From Evansella cellulosilytica DSM 2522 (GTDB taxonomy: Bacteria > Bacillota > Bacilli > Bacillales > Salisediminibacteriaceae), in the NCBI RefSeq assembly GCF_000177235.2, contig NC_014829.1:558001-622000 (forward strand): DNA of 64,000 nucleotides. The letters are read 5' to 3'. This document shows, piece after piece, positions 63,681 through 64,000 of the stretch. Below the pieces are notes generated by a model, which was given only the letters and a program-made list of their open reading frames with translations, searched no databases and was not told the origin of the DNA. The translations under genes were made by a program, and so were the position numbers. How positions within the stretch are numbered: the first letter of the stretch is position 1; the number at the start of each line of letters is the position of its first letter.

Positions 63681-64000
63681 ATGAAGCAAAAGCTAGAAGA
63701 AACAATACCTTCTCTTTGTGGTGTTTATAGGGACTATTTTAATATTGGAGCAGCAGTGAATAAGTACACTATCGAATCTAACAAGCATTTACTAGAAAAG
63801 CATTTTAATAGTTTAACAGCTGAAAATGAAATGAAGTTCGAAAATCTTCAACGAGAAGAAGGGGTATTCACCTTTGAGGAAACAGATCGTATGATTTCGT
63901 TTGCCGAAGCAAATGGGATGAAGGTTCGCGGACATACACTCGTTTGGCATAATCAAACACCAGATTGGGTGTTTGCTCATCCAGATGGCAAATTAGTGAA
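63681..64000 (+). CDS. Intracellular GH10 xylanase, 3'-truncated by the window edge
   Basis: ATG at 63681, with TTGGAGG upstream; the frame is open to the last base, 106 residues seen. There is no signal peptide, so it is cytoplasmic. GH10 features seen: FNIGAAVNKYTIE, the LLEKHFNSLTAENEMKFE motif and GHTLVWHNQTPDWVF. The catalytic glutamates lie beyond the window. It resembles the intracellular xylanases (XynA2/IXT6-type) that hydrolyse imported xylo-oligosaccharides, and the operon position directly after the importer matches the Geobacillus layout. Confidence 0.93.
   Translation, partial: MKQKLEETIPSLCGVYRDYFNIGAAVNKYTIESNKHLLEKHFNSLTAENEMKFENLQREEGVFTFEETDRMISFAEANGMKVRGHTLVWHNQTPDWVFAHPDGKLV

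Overview
The window is low-GC Bacillota DNA, most likely from an alkaliphilic or haloalkaliphilic member of the Bacillaceae. The evidence is strong AGGAGG-type ribosome binding sites with many TTG and GTG starts, very acidic secreted proteins, CcpA (cre) boxes, and proteins close to Bacillus subtilis and B. halodurans families (YkuD, BmrA, Mta-like MerR, YesL, Rex-type GH8 exo-oligoxylanase, a TRAP-type site). The species is inferred. No tRNA, rRNA, phage, insertion sequence or CRISPR array was seen.

Layout. 1-6.4 kb: end of a small membrane protein, then a leftward operon of response regulator, histidine kinase, ABC ATPase and FtsX-type permease, then a lipoprotein. 6.5-13 kb: zinc metallopeptidase, MerR/TipAS regulator with its own operator, YkuD L,D-transpeptidase, and polyphosphate kinase behind a Pho-box-like array. 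13.3-17.8 kb: a giant surface 5'-nucleotidase made of an internal duplication. 18-23 kb: oxidoreductase, Asp/Glu racemase, a stand-alone tryptophan synthase beta chain whose start region carries TRAP-like triplet repeats, a gamma-glutamylcyclotransferase-like protein and a FrnE/DsbA-like protein. 23.2-28.8 kb: a four-gene macrolide/lipoprotein-type ABC exporter with two ATPases, the second fused to an AbrB-like domain. 29.3-35.8 kb: a serpin lipoprotein, a surface beta-glucanase with two different GH16 catalytic domains, and a LacI regulator. 36-47 kb: membrane proteins, M48 protease, leucyl aminopeptidase, a NarL-type two-component pair, a previously unlisted SinI-like mini-protein, three small hypotheticals, an MFS exporter and BmrA, separated by two structured repeat arrays.

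48-64 kb is a xylan utilisation locus. It encodes GH8 exo-oligoxylanase and GH39 beta-xylosidase (leftward), a lipoprotein plus YesL, a cell-wall-anchored GH10 xylanase with three CBM22-like modules and a CBM9-like module, a YesN/YesM-type two-component system, an LplABC-type xylo-oligosaccharide importer and the start of an intracellular GH10 xylanase. The order resembles the xynDCEFG-xynA2 locus of Geobacillus. The surface xylanase would cut xylan, the importer would take up oligomers under control of the two-component system, and the intracellular GH10, GH8 and GH39 would finish them to xylose. Three promoters in this locus share one architecture: an ACTATAGT-centred site, a -10 box about 35 bp further on, and a cre box close downstream.

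Three surface enzymes (nucleotidase, GH16 glucanase, GH10 xylanase) end in the same LPxTAT sorting signal, which points to a class-D-like sortase outside the window. Several families of hairpin-forming intergenic repeats lie between genes.
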